DNA of 64,000 nucleotides, from positions 59,082,501 to 59,146,500 of the forward strand of contig CP142457.1 in the NCBI GenBank assembly GCA_038049695.1. The letters run 5' to 3'. This DNA is from Cinnamomum chago (lineage: Eukaryota; Streptophyta; Magnoliopsida; Laurales; Lauraceae). Within the stretch, counting starts at the first letter, position 1, and every line of letters starts with the position of its first letter. The position numbers were made by a program, and so were the translations under genes. Positions 45,980-58,507 of the stretch are shown piece after piece. The notes beneath the pieces were generated by a model. The model ran no database searches. It was not told the DNA's origin and was given only the letters and a program-made list of their open reading frames with translations.

Positions 45980-46455
45980 ATTATTATATATTATTGAGGT
46001 AGGATTCTATTTTGAAATTGGTTTTCGATTTCAAAATTGATTGAGGAATTGGAGTCCGATTTCGCAATTGATTTTAAAATTGGAGCTCAATTTTGATTTC
46101 AATTGCGAAATTGAAACTCCAATTTTGATTTCTATTTTGATTGGAGAGAAACTTCAAGCTTTACATCAAGAACCCACTTTTGTTAACTTTTTTTTATGTT
46201 AATTTGAAATTTTAATATATCTTATTATATATTATAGAGGTAGGATTTGATTTCCAAATTGGAGTCCGATTCTAAAATTGATTGCAGAATTGGAGTTCGA
46301 TTTCATAATTGATTTTAAAATTGGAGTTCAATTTCGATTCCAATTGCGAAATTGAAACTCCAATTTTGATTGGAGAGAAATTTTAAAATTTACATCGAGA
46401 GCCCACTTTTGTTAACTTTTTTTTAGGTGAATTTAAAATTTTAATATATCTATTA
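45980..46455. repeat. 242-bp tandem repeat with internal inverted repeats
   Basis: Units starting ttattatatatta at 45980 and 46222 share the same series of aattgg/ccaatt words. Each contains an inverted pair, ggagtccgattt...ttgcgaaattgaaactcc, able to form a stem. A further fragment of the unit edge recurs near 46540. Confidence 0.75.
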
Positions 46456-47823
46456 TGGATAGGGGATTAAATAATCCAAATGATATAAGAATTCCACCTT
46501 GCTTAATAACTCTACCCAGCCAAGTCAAAATGAGTCTTCTTTAGTTGAATTAAAATTCTTAATATATCTATTATGATTAGAAAATTTTAAAAAATTGTGA
46601 TTTTAAAAGTGTATCCTAGATAGTGATTTATACATATGGGCTCCATGTACAATAAACTTTTTGTAAGTGAACCTCACATTCTAATTCCTAAAGGCAGGGC
46701 CACATGTTGTAATTTCTAAACATGGCTCTCCACCCACATTCCTAAAGATGGGTCCATGTTGGAAGTTTTAAAGTTGGCCCCATCATGTACAACAATTTCT
46801 AAATCCTTTTTCTTATATTAGATTTTGGAGAATTGGTTTTTATTTTTTATTTTTCTCTCACGGTTTTCTATTTTTTCTCTTTCTATGATGATTTTTTATT
46901 TATTAAATAAATAGTAAAAAATTAAAATGAGATTACTTTAAGCTATGATATAATTTCACAAAAAAAAAAAATCTTACCTTTTCCTATGCCACCCAATCCC
47001 GATAAAGATTTTAAGACTGCAATATAAAAATGATTTTTATAATTAATTTTATAATTTATTTAAAACTGAACTCGTCATATTTATGGAAGATGTTCAAAAG
47101 TATAAGATTAAAAATCTCAAAATAATATCAGCATAAAAAAAAAAAGAATAGATATGGAAATAAACAAAACTATAATCAAGTAGTTTTATATAGAAAATAA
47201 TCATTTTAACATGCTCCATTTATTTTCGGAAATATGTCCTATCAATAAATCGGATTCAAACTACATTTGTATCCTTATTCAACTTCTAGTCTATCTATTT
47301 GGGAAATAAAGAAGTCCAAATATCTTTTATTTAAAGGCCACTGATATACTTTAACTTGGTTCTAAATTATATAACTGTAGGTCATTTCAATTATATAAGT
47401 TTATACGGTATTCCATTTTGTTAACATATACATAATATAATACATACATAAAAAGTAATAAGTAGAAGTAAAACCTTTGTAACGAAAATTGTTGATGAAT
47501 TCATATAGTCTTTGACATTGACTCAAGCACCCCTAGAGTTGGCTTAACTTGATTTGGGTAATACAATATACGTACTAACTTTTAAAAAAAATGAATTAAA
47601 ATTAGGTAAGGGTGAAAAACTAATACATGAAAAACGAATAGGAGTGTTTGAGTTAAATGGAAGAACACACCCTATTTATTAGCTAAAAATGTCATAGATG
47701 CTTGACAAGTGTTATCTATTCAATTGATATGAAAAAGTTGTGACTCGAAATGTCACTAATTTAAACTTCCATACAAAAAAGATGATTACAAGCACCATGG
47801 AAAAAAATGATAGTCTAATGATA

Positions 47824-47968
47824 ATACAAAAAAGATGTTTGCACCCGGAGTTCGAAACTGCACTATCACACTGGGGCCACAAGGGATTTACCCGGCTCTC
47901 TCTGGGCCTATAGGGATTATTTCAGCCCAAAGGGCTAAGACACCCTCCGTTATAAAAATAAATAAAGT
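47824..47968 (+). mobile_element. SINE-like insertion
   Basis: A pol III B box (ggagttcgaaac, 47848) in the context gcacccggagttcgaaactg resembles the Au-type plant SINE head. The piece ends in taaaaataaataaa. Similar sequence (catg(g)aaaaaatgatagtctaa) lies on both sides (47797 and 47969), consistent with a long target duplication. Confidence 0.45.
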
Positions 47969-48444
47969 ATCATGAAAAAATGATAGTCTAAAGATAGGAG
48001 TTAATGATTGGCAAGTGTCATTTATCAAATTGCTATAAAAGAAACTTGATTACAAATATTACCCATCTAAATCATCACACCAAAAAGATGATGGACAAAG
48101 AAAAAAGTGATAATTTAAAGATAGGGAGATGGAATTGAATGTGTTGAATAGTGCACAAGAGTATGTGTGTTCAACCTAAAGTTTACTCATTCATTAATTA
48201 TGATAAAGATGTCAATCCAAATGTTTTTTAAAGTTCTAAAGGTTTAACTCAACATTTAATTAATAGGTCGCATTCAAGTTAAATTGTTGGAAGGTCAAGG
48301 TAAAGTTGGGTCTGGAGGTCATATGTCATAGATTAACTTTAATTCAATCCATTGATTAATTGGATTAGAGAAATGTTAGTTCAAACATATGAAAAAAATG
48401 AACTCTAACTTTGAATTACCAAGTGGATTCAATTTTTCAATTCA

Positions 48445-48580
48445 CTGATAGCTCAGTGGTGAGGCACACCCTTCCATAGTAACAACTAAGGATCAATTCC
48501 TTACTGTAGTGCTGATGGCGAGGGACTTAACTGAGTTAGTGCAAAGCATATAATTATTTATATTAAAAGGGGGGGAGTTC
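48445..48580 (+). mobile_element. tRNA-like SINE fragment
   Basis: tgatagctcagtggtgaggc looks like an A box and ggatcaattcctt like a degenerate B box about 40 bases later. The segment ends near an A/G-rich tail at 48565-48580. It does not form a complete tRNA. Confidence 0.45.
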
Positions 48581-50288
48581 AAGTTAGGTTGGTAAGTTGG
48601 GTTAAAATTGCTACTCCTATCATTTTTTTCTAAAACTTTCCCCAATTAAAGGATTATAGCTATTTTACCAACTGCCTCATGACAAATCTCTTATTAGTTA
48701 TTATAAATTAAAAGAGTTTATAAAACTATGTTACTTTTGTTTCATTAGAAGGTAACTCGCACTTAACCTAGGCCTAACATGTTTCTATCAACCTAATTTT
48801 GTTTTATATTTATAAGTTTATAATGACCTCGGTAGTTTTTTATTAGATATGGAGATTCATCCTAAGCCAATCCATTGCGTATGATTCCATTGAGTTTAAA
48901 ACTTGATATTTTGTTTAATGCATTTATTACAATTGGATTGACCACTATATTTTTTTACCTTCAATTGAATAATTTTTTTATAATTTATTTGCAAATGTGA
49001 ATGTTGTGACCATTTTCTCTCAATCATTATTATATTATATATTAAAGTTGTTACCGAACCAACTTCAGTTCTAACCGTTCCAATTTCAAACTTAACCTCT
49101 AAATTTCAAATTTCTTTAATCCTAGATTTTTTTAGTTGTTAAATCATTTAAGGGTGATTGTAGTCATTTTTTATTTTGAAATATTATTAACATAATTGCC
49201 TCATTTAATTTATAATCTTGTTGATCAAAATATACTTACAAGTGAGATTCTTCTTTTTCGATAAGAGAGAACGTCATGTCATTGTCATGCAGGTCCATTT
49301 CACTCGACAATTCCAAATTATGATAATATACTCTCTACATTTATATAACTTTTCCTTCACCCGAAATAATCTCACTTTATATTTTATTTTTTCCTCAATA
49401 TGTAAATGGGGCCTTTTTTTTAGGCTTATACTTAATAAATTTCACTATGTCACTCCAATTGAAATTAGACCCGTAAGATTGATCATGCTTAAAATACTTG
49501 ATCATAAATAAAAGAAAAACCAAATTACTTGATATATAGTTAAAATTTATATTGATTTCTTACTTCTCATAAACTTTTATATGTTTTATTAACTTTTATT
49601 TTTTTATGTTTAAACATTGACACCAATAAAATTTAAATAATGTTTAATTTATAAAACTAATTACATCTTTAAGGTTTTGACCTCAATTAAGGCTACTGTA
49701 ACAAATGTCCATGCTTTAAGCACGGGTGGTCAAGCTAATTTCTTATAGTAATCATAGAATTAGGTTAAACTTAGTAATGATATTATTAGTTTTGTAAATA
49801 TTTCCATAGCCATGCGTTTACCAATTAAGGTTATATAATCAACCCTAACGATCCCATCAGTTAGCTGCCATAGAAAATAAATCAATTAACTACCCATCCA
49901 CCACATGTTCCATTCTTCATTTGTTGAATTATTAAAATGATAAAGAGATCAGCTTCTTGCCATAACTTGATTTGATTAATTATTCCACATACATTGTTAA
50001 TGGGAGAGAGCTAACCCCTAGAGTCTTGATTATTGTCGATTATAACTATCTTATAATGAACTCTTTGAATATGCTCCATTGGTTGGAAATCAGTCATTTG
50101 TGGAGAAAAAAAAGTGCATGTTGACAGTAAAAATGTGTATGAAGTTGGTTGATTTGTCTCTTTTTTATGTCTAATTTATTATTATTTTTTCTCATAGCAA
50201 TTGTTGTTGTGGAGGGTCTTATCAACTTCTATGCACATGATAGCTTGCTTTAATACCAAGGAAGATTTGCATCAATCCCCAGACGAGA

Positions 50289-52656
50289 TGTTACACCCCG
50301 ACCCAAACTAATTACGATTAAGGCTAATTAACTGAGATTAATGCTAATTAATCATGGATAAAGGGCTTAATCAAGTTAACGACCAAAAAGAGATAAGATA
50401 GTCTCAAATGATGCATTTAGCATAATGGAATGGATTTGAATGGAATTATGTTGATTAAATGAGTTTAGACTCAAACATGTTAGACTAAGGACTTTTCTGT
50501 AAATACGAGTTTTCACGTATTTCGTCAAATACGGAAATTCTTGATACCAACATGTGTATCTCAAGTAGTACGTTAACTTTCATAATAGACGCGACTCCAT
50601 TTGACATCAAATGGACCAAATGAGGCTTCATTTGACTCAAAATGTAATTTGGCGTAACAAGAGGGAGTTTTGGTGTGAGAGGGTCTTATTAGAATGAAAT
50701 GAGCCTTTGCATTCATTTCACCTTAGAGCAACCCTAGACATCATTTCTTCTTCCTTTCTCTTCCATTCCTCTTCATCAAGGGTGAGATTAGGAGTGGTTA
50801 GGTGACTTTGAGTGAGAAGACTTCATCTTCATCTTCTTCCTCAAGTATTTTTCCCTATTGTTGAAGTGTGGAGCTTGAGAAAGATCTCAAAGTTTCTCTC
50901 ATTTGAGCTACAAGTAAGTACTTGGAACCCTAATGAGTTTTCAAGTTATAATGAGCGATTAGGCATGGTTATTAGCATAAATAGCTTATGAGATGCATCT
51001 TTGTGTTTTCATGGAATTAGGGCTTGAAGTTTGAGGATTTCAATCTCAACCTAAGCTAGGGAAAGAGGGCTTTTGCTACTAAGCTTCATAGGAGGCAAGT
51101 ATAAACATTTGCTTGTGATTAGTGTAAATCTTTGTAAAAGTTCATTGAGTTCTCCATGGATTTGGAGTTTATGAGTTTTCCATTTGGTTTTGGAAATTTG
51201 GTTTTTGGATTGATTGAAATAAGTAATGGATGATGTATGAAAGGGGAACATGAAGTTCCATTTTCTTGTAGGATTAAGAATGATTTGAATGTAGAAAAGA
51301 AGGGAATGAAAATGAGAGAAAAATCAGTTTTCTCCCGGACCTGCAACTCGTCCAGGTCCGATCGATCGGACTGTCAGATAACTGGGAGGTTTTTCGGGCC
51401 GATCGATCGGACAGGCTCGTAACTGAGAGATAATTTACCCTTCCTATGAGTATTAGGGGTCTATAAATTAGTGTTAGAGCTAATTGTACCCTAATCTAGG
51501 ATTATCAAGATTAAGGAAATTAAAAGGAAAAGAATGGTAACGGATTAAGTATTAATTCCTCAAATGTGATATCTAAACTTGCAAAAGTGTTAGCTTAGTT
51601 TATTGGAATGTACAAACTACTATCAAAGTGATGTTCATCAAGAATAACACGTACATCAAATAACAAGCGTTTCACCCATTTGTTTGGTTTAGAAATTTGA
51701 TTGTAAACTTGAATAGAATTAATAGATGTGGTGTGATTCCCGAATTAGACACTACTTGGTAATTCCTTAAGCTCGTCACTGAACTGAACGATACAATAAA
51801 TGAATGAATTGATGAATGAACAGTTACTAAAGGTAACAATGAAATGAATAATCCTACTGCAGCAGATGGATTTGGGGGCGTTCCGAAGCTCCGTGGTGAT
51901 GCTAGTTGTCCCTGGCCCGGACACTAGTAAGTCCCACATATTCCGATTATATCTATGGATATTGATTGATGCCTTCCGTTCGGAAGATGAATCTTTCCTT
52001 TGAGGGAAGATGGTAAATGAAACGAAATGAATGAAAGCTATGATAGCGAATGTCTATTGATACACTCTTATATCATCTATTGTCATTGTAGGAATTATCT
52101 AGATTTGTCTAGAATGGTAATTGTTACTAAATGGATTTAATGAATTCAATATATGTAATAACATGTGCTATTACAAAATTTGTTTATACATTGTTGAACC
52201 GTCGTGTTCATTAGTGTTATTGATGACATCACATGCCTGTTTGCCCCTGCCGGTCCTACAGCGCCCGCGGCGCCAGCGGAGGAGACCGCTCCAGTTCCTC
52301 CAGGAGGTCTAATCGAATGGAACGGTCAGAATGCCATTTGACATGGACATCTGAGTGCGAGAAAGAACTCTAATATTTTGATAAATGTTTTGAAACATTA
52401 TTTTGTACATTCATTCATGGAATGTAATTAATTGTGATGGAAGTGATACATGTATAAGGACTTTATTTTGTATACATGTAAATCGTAAATTGATTTTTGT
52501 CAAGTATAGATTTCCGCAATGATTGTGTAATTGACAGGTTTATTAGAATTGATATCCCTTGTGGATTCCGTTTTAACTTAGGTTAATTCGGAGTTTACGG
52601 GAGTAAGTATGGGCTCACGGCTCGGGGTTACCGTAATTCGGGCCCGGGTCGTGACA
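50289..52656 (+). mobile_element. 2.4-kb solo LTR (family B), forward orientation
   Basis: Starts tgttacaccccgacc, ends gggcccgggtcgtgaca, with TSD cgaga at 50284-50288 and 52657-52661. It shares the layout of the reversed copy at 42483: CT-rich leader around 50740-50900, caagtaagtac donor at about 50910, gatcgatc palindromes at 51357-51412 (two, against four in the other copy), and a terminal open frame ending PPGGLIEWNGQNAI and a stop at 52341. It separates a UBL5-like fragment from whatever lay upstream. Confidence 0.85.
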
Positions 52657-52759
52657 CGAGATCAGGATCCAGAAGTGGTATGCAATCTACAAGGATCACA
52701 TCACTCTCAATGACTGCGAGATCCACGTCAGCATGAGCCCCGAGCTCTACTATAACCAG
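52657..52759 (+). pseudogene. UBL5/HUB1-like ubiquitin-like protein, C-terminal fragment
   Basis: Encodes [20 protein letters not shown] then [14 protein letters not shown]. This matches the C-terminal half of the 73-residue UBL5/HUB1 proteins ([20 protein letters not shown]...LELYYN), which act in pre-mRNA splicing. The normal stop after YYNQ is missing and the frame reads on into non-homologous sequence. The N-terminal half is not found; a short run before the family B LTR (ending 50288) may be the adjoining codons. It is a broken gene fragment or retrocopy. Confidence 0.75.
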
Positions 52760-53892
52760 GTCTTTCTTCATCTCTTCATCCCAACTGCTTGACTTCTAGT
52801 TTTCTGATTGAAGTTTTTCTCATGATGCTTTTGGTTTGTGTTTTTCTACAATTTGGGTACCATTTATATATTATTTTCCTTATCAATTCCTTGCATGTAT
52901 CAGGTTTCTCACCAAACTCAAATGCCTCATCAATTTTGTTTTGTTTTGCCTAAGAGCCTCTTTACTATCTCATCTTAGTAAAGCTACAACCAGTTTCTAA
53001 AGACATATTAGTACAATGATTTGAAACTGACACTAAATATGTCAGGATAAAATAACTATTTCTAGATCGGGATATTATTCCACTCTACAGAGTGGAAAGT
53101 AATAGGAATGTAGAAGGAAAAATAGAGGGTTGGGTTAGAATCAATTCGAAGTTGGATGAAGTTTACTTTCATGTGAGAAATAGAGAGAAATGATACATTG
53201 CGCCCTAGAAGTCCTTTTCCTTTTCTTTGTCTTTTGTCCTTTTTTTTTTTTTTTTTGGATTACAACAAAGTAATATAAGAGTAATACTGTAAACAAAAAA
53301 AAAAAAAGAAAAAAGAAAACAGAATAAAATCACAGAACATGCAAAAATGCCACATGCATGCACAACACGGATTACATCCAAAGCCACTACCAAAACCAAG
53401 CCTGCTTGGGATAAACAAGCACTAAGTAAAGTGACTACATTGCTAGTTATGAGATAAATCTGCTAAGAAACCTTGGATTGCTAGAATATATATGCTTCAA
53501 CGTTTTAGTATCATAAAATATGCAAAATAAAATATGGATATACGACCTCAAACGCCATGTATCATCAATTATTAACCACCATTCATGGAGTCTCACACTA
53601 TGAACAACTGACTGAAATGCTCATGCTGAGTCATCCTCCAAAATGGCACACAGTTGACTCAACAAGTTATAACTTTTAATACGTAAAATAGCACAGATTA
53701 GTGTATAATCTTAACATTCATCAGATATAGTGTTGTTTAACCAGTGCATTGCAATAAAAACAATGGGCTTATTTAGATAAGGCTTTCTGCATCTTCCTTG
53801 CACAAACATCTTAGCTCTCCAAGTTACGATGGGGAGAGTTATGGAAATACCAATGAATCCAATATGAGCAATGAAGATTAGCAATTTTCCCA
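52760..53892. other. Intergenic sequence
   Basis: No gene or element border supported. Poly(T) near 53240 and poly(A) near 53300. Confidence 0.5.
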
Positions 53893-53900
53893 CATCAAAT

Positions 53901-54419
53901 TAGGGGTGTAAGTGTGTAACGGTTCGGTTAACCGGTCAATTTGGGAAAATCGTTAACCGAACTGTAACCGCGGTTTTCTGTCTTTCAAAACTGTAACCGT
54001 AACCGTATCCACAAAAACCGTGGAAAACTGTAACCGCGGTTAACCGTATTAAACGGTTTTGTTAGGGTTAGTAACCGTGAAATGCCTTCCTCACATAAGG
54101 GGATAAATGTGAATGATTGAAGGTAAAATGACACATAATGAGCAATTGAATAAGGTAAAAAATATTTCATTTAGCCCCCTTATTTTTTCTTTTATTTGTA
54201 AATGGTGCGGTTAACCGCATATGGTTAACCGAACCTATTATACGATTCGGTTCGGTTAATAACCGTGAATTATTATGGAAAACCGTAACCGAACCGAACC
54301 GTGCGGTTTTTGAATTTTATTAACAGTAATCGTAACCGAACCGTGAAATACGGTTATTAACCGCGGTTTAGTTTCGTTCGGTTCGGTTAAACGATTTTCC
54401 GATTTTTTTTACACCCCTA
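53901..54419. mobile_element. 519-bp hAT MITE with dense AACCG subterminal motifs
   Basis: The left terminus taggggtgtaagtgtg and the complement of the right terminus, taggggtgtaaaaaaaat, are inverted. The flanks catcaaat (53893-53900) and cataaaat (54420-54427) match at 7 of 8 positions. Both arms carry many aaccg/cggtt words (gttaaccg, ccgcggtt), comparable to the short repeats bound by hAT transposases. Confidence 0.88.
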
Positions 54420-54427
54420 CATAAAAT

Positions 54428-57088
54428 GATGTATATAATTGTTGGTAATACGTCAGCTCAATGAACAATTCAGCTTGATATGTTGTGTGTGCCTCCATTG
54501 GATCCTCATGTAGTATTGCAACCATTGTCAAGTTAAAATGCAACCCTGATTGTTTGATTATGATTTAAAACTCTGATTTGCATCTAACAGACGTGGGTCA
54601 CAATGTATCAGGTCAACTAAAAGTACTCAAGGCAATGGTGGCAATGGCGACTGCAGGCAACTCATATTTGAACAGACTTAATGAACACGCACTCTTTTTC
54701 TTTTTTTTTTAAAACACAGTAAGATGCTAAAAAGGTGAACATCCTTTTTTTCTTGGGTTTGTTTTCATTGCACTGAAATGTGATCTTTATCTCTACATAG
54801 CAAGATGCCAAACAGGTGAACATCCTTTCTCTCTTGGGTTATGTTTTCATTAAACTAAAATGTGTGTTCAATGTAATTCTCAGCCCTTTGATGATTGACA
54901 ACATGACTCACAACTTGAATGGCTGGATCACTAAAAAATGGCCCACATGTTTGAAAATTGAAGAGCATGAAATATTTTGTTATATCTTGTATTCCAAGTT
55001 AATTTTACTGGTTCATTTATGGATACTCGAATGTATTTTGGTCATTTGTACTAGAGTTTTTCAGATTTTTTTTTTTTACACCTTAACCGAGGGGGCTAGG
55101 ACCCTGAGATAGCCCACGTGGGAAGAGAGTTTGCACACATGATGAATGTTTGGCAACATCTGAATCATTTATAGTTAAAAAACAAATACAACAACAACAA
55201 TAACTTCCAGCTCATCCTACAATAGAGAAATCTGGATATGTGCAATATTGGAATCCTACTACGTGAAAAAAAGCAATTCCTAAAATATTTGCAATAAGGT
55301 TTTTTTTTTTTTTTTTTTTTTGTTGACTGTCAGACTTTCAATGGAGGATATTTGCAAATATGAATTATAGAGGGATCCTGTGATAGTCAAATAATATAAA
55401 GATTGCCCTTTTCTAATAATTAAAACTTAAAAGACAGGCACTTTGTATGTCGATAGGAGGGTTTGTATGTGCCCCTTGTGATTAGTTTTCAGTTATGTAG
55501 AATCGAGTGTATCTTGGCCTTAGGGCCAAAAGCTCCTACACTGGGTTTGGCTGGAGATACCCTAAGTTACAAGAAAAAGACAGACAATTTTACGCATAAA
55601 TAAAAGTGCAAAACTTTGTAGATGAAAATGTGCTTTCATTTAGCGATATGAGTAGTACAAATAACTTTTATGGAAATAACTCTACTTTGGTCACCGGGTG
55701 TGGAAATCGATGACTAATGGTGACCATAGAAAAAAAATCCTAAAAATATTTGATCCTTCTACTGTTAAAGTTGAAAAAAATAATTAAAGGGTATTTTCCC
55801 ATAATTTTTTTAATTATTGGTATATCATTAGACCCATGTACTCAGAGTCAGAGACGCTGAAAAGTCCAAGTTTTCCCCTGAAAGAAATAAACTTTGTTTT
55901 TTTCTTTTTTCTGATTTAATGTTTCTTAATTTAGACGTTTAGTGTCTGCAATTTAGAATCTTTGTGGTTTAGGGTTATTTGGTGTAGGGAATTTGGCTAT
56001 TTTGTGTTTTTACTATCCAAAACTTTGGTCGGAACCTAGCATTGAATGAGAAATTCTACAAGGTCCCAGGCATTTCGAGGGGTAGTGCAGTTGGCTAGCT
56101 AGATGCATGCCTCATGAATATGAGGTCGCGCTCTCTCCATAGGGTTACTCCTCTCCAACTTGGCCACTGAGCCAAGTAAGCAAAAACTCACCATATATGT
56201 GTGGGCAAGGAAATAGTCGGTTATCGAAGATGTCGGACACACTTTATAGGGAAAAAGAAGTGGTTTTAATTTTATTTTATTCAATCATATTTTTTTATTT
56301 GGGGATTTTGGAGATTGTAAGGTTCAGTCCTCCTTAATTCGTAATGTTTGGGCTTCCCACATATTGGGATCATTAATTTGTTGTCGGGCAATTGCAACGG
56401 GTCAGGCTTGGGTTGAGGGTCTTCAGTTTAAAAGTCAGGTGGAGTTGGCGGGTTGAGATAAGGTTTCCAATTGGTCTTGGGTCTTGTTGGGACCCAACTT
56501 GAGTTCAACGGGCTTGCATTGAGATGTACCTGATGGGCTGGTCTCAAATTTGTAAAATAAAGCCAATGTAGCAAATGGGCCCGACACGATCTCGAGCGTT
56601 AAGGCCCATCAGACTCTTAGTAGGCAATTCATGGTCACTTGATATATTTATATAAATTTGCCTGATCAGAAGTTAATATTTGATTAGGAGATTATATTTT
56701 CCAAACAGGCCATCTATCAGACTTTCAGGGAGAACTTTGTTAGTTAATTAATGGGGGGGCCTGGGTGCCTGCTTTAATCACATGTTTGGGATTGAGTCAG
56801 GATTGCCTTTTGGACTGGGCCATGTATATGGGCTCCCCTCAAGCCTTGGCTTTTATGACTCAAGCCTGAATTCTCTCCGTTGTGATCCCATCTTGTCTGG
56901 AAAATGGTGGCTTTATTTGACTTTGATTGTATTAGTAAAGTGCCAAACGGGCCCTTAGGTTGAGACCCTAGGGCACATAGGGTTAGACTTGGTTATTGAC
57001 CCATGGTTGACCCAAACTGAGACCCAAGTTGCTATGCATAAGTTGAAATCCAGTTTGCATGGTCTAATGGGGCCAGTGGGCTAGAACT
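54428..57088. other. Intergenic sequence with repeat-like blocks
   Basis: No host gene supported. Around 56070-56180 a tRNA-like motif (gggtagtgcagttggctagc) hints at a SINE fragment. Around 56390-56620 there are many gggtt/ggacc words resembling a degenerate GC-rich MITE end. Boundaries could not be fixed. Confidence 0.35.
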
Positions 57089-58507
57089 TCTTTTTTTTTT
57101 TTTTGAAGGTAAGATTAGCTTTCAAAATAGAGAAAGGCCACTTGGACCAAAATGGGGGACCGAACTTTGGCCCGGTCCCCCATGAGGACCACAGGATCTC
57201 AGGGGCTTGGGATCCTGTGGTCCTCATTTGGCCCGGTCCCCCATTTGGTCCACCTAGCATGGCTGTTCAAAATATCTCAAAACTCATAATGTACCACGAG
57301 AGTCCCTTCCAATTAAAAGAGAATCCATGGAGCATACTGCATACCCTATCAAGAAACGAACACAAAAATAGTATACAACCTACGGGTACAAGTAAATCAA
57401 TCTATAAAAAATCATGATAAAAACTAAATCCACATCCATACTCGAGTAGACAATGTAGCAAAAAGAGGAGCTAACTCCATCCTGGTAATTTGCTACATGA
57501 CTTGGAATGAACTCTTCAACATCCTAGAAAGCAAGAGCGAACAATAAAAAATCTCGTAGAATTGGATATCTTGAAAATCTTTTAAGAAAACGTCCCACCT
57601 TCATAGCCTTGAACTGCTCCATCCAAAAGGATTGAGTAGGTTCCTTTAAAACTTTCAATAGTCCACTATTCCCTTCAATGGCGATACTAAACACATCTTG
57701 AAGAATCAAATACAATAACTGAATAATACCTGAATAAAAGTCCCCATCAAGTTGCATAAGGCCCACTTGATATCCTTCCAAAATATCTTAGCCAAAACAA
57801 GATGCATATGTGATATAGAAAGACCATTATCTGGCATAGTAGCTCTTTTATGAATCTTCTGATTTGAAATGCTTTTACATTTTGCTCTCTCTCTATATGC
57901 CAACAACTATATTTCCCTTTTAGGCAAAGATAACCCCAGAAAAGTTATCATACTTTGAATTTTGTTTAAAATTGCATGCAGAATCCATCCAACCTAATTT
58001 GGCAGCTCATAAAAATGATGTTTGATGAACAACATTCTATGCCGATTTTAATAAAAAAATTTCATTACGTCTAGCAATCCAAATTACTACATCCAAAAAC
58101 TCCATTACAAGCACAACTTCAGCTTGAATTTTCTATCATGCCAAGAGGAGATTAGCTGAAGTGGTTGGAGGGAGATTCCAAGTACCATTAGCCAAAAAAT
58201 AACTAACCATAACTTGAGAACCCAACCGAAGATCATGGATCACCTGTTTTCCATACAAGGCAAATAACCTACCATCATGCAACCACGGATTATACCAAAA
58301 TGACATAGATTCCCCCTCGCGAATAAGGTCAAGGACAAGAGGTATTACTTTATTTCTCATTTTTAAAATGTCTTTCCACATCCCATGATGCCTTGTTAGG
58401 AATTGAAATGCCAGAGGAAAAAAAAAAAAAAAATGTTCCAGATACCTGGCTCTTATCCACAAATCATGTTTAAAATGCCTTTCCACCCCCATATTTCTAT
58501 ATCGCAA
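57089..58507 (-). mobile_element. L1-type LINE 3' remnant
   Basis: A T run at 57089-57104 is the poly(A) tail of a minus-strand element. Upstream in the element, minus-strand frames 58507-58136 (HHGMWKDILKMRNKVIPLVL, ESMSFWYNPWLHDG) match the region between the reverse transcriptase and the zf-RVT domain of plant L1 ORF2 (SFWxDPWL motif). Frames at 57906-57706 and 57781-57524 may be its continuation (zf-RVT-like IFWKDIKWAL; LDGDFYSG resembling the start of an RNase H). The RT catalytic core is missing. The 5' border is undefined. Confidence 0.65.
57144..57251. repeat. Nested perfect foldback (two stems)
   Basis: The inner stem atgaggaccacaggatc (57182-57198) pairs perfectly with 57211-57227 across a 12-base loop. 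The outer arms ggaccaaaatgggggaccg (57144-57162) and 57234-57251 pair with one bulged base. The word ggcccggtcccccat is repeated directly on both sides. Confidence 0.92.

Larger units (their letters stand above)
44965..50283. other. AT-rich intergenic spacer between inverted solo LTRs
   Basis: No gene supported over 5.3 kb. It holds a partial duplication of a gcacagtagtattc / gcacacagcagtattc block (45010 and 45145), a 242-bp tandem repeat (45980), and two SINE-like pieces (47824, 48445). Confidence 0.5.
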
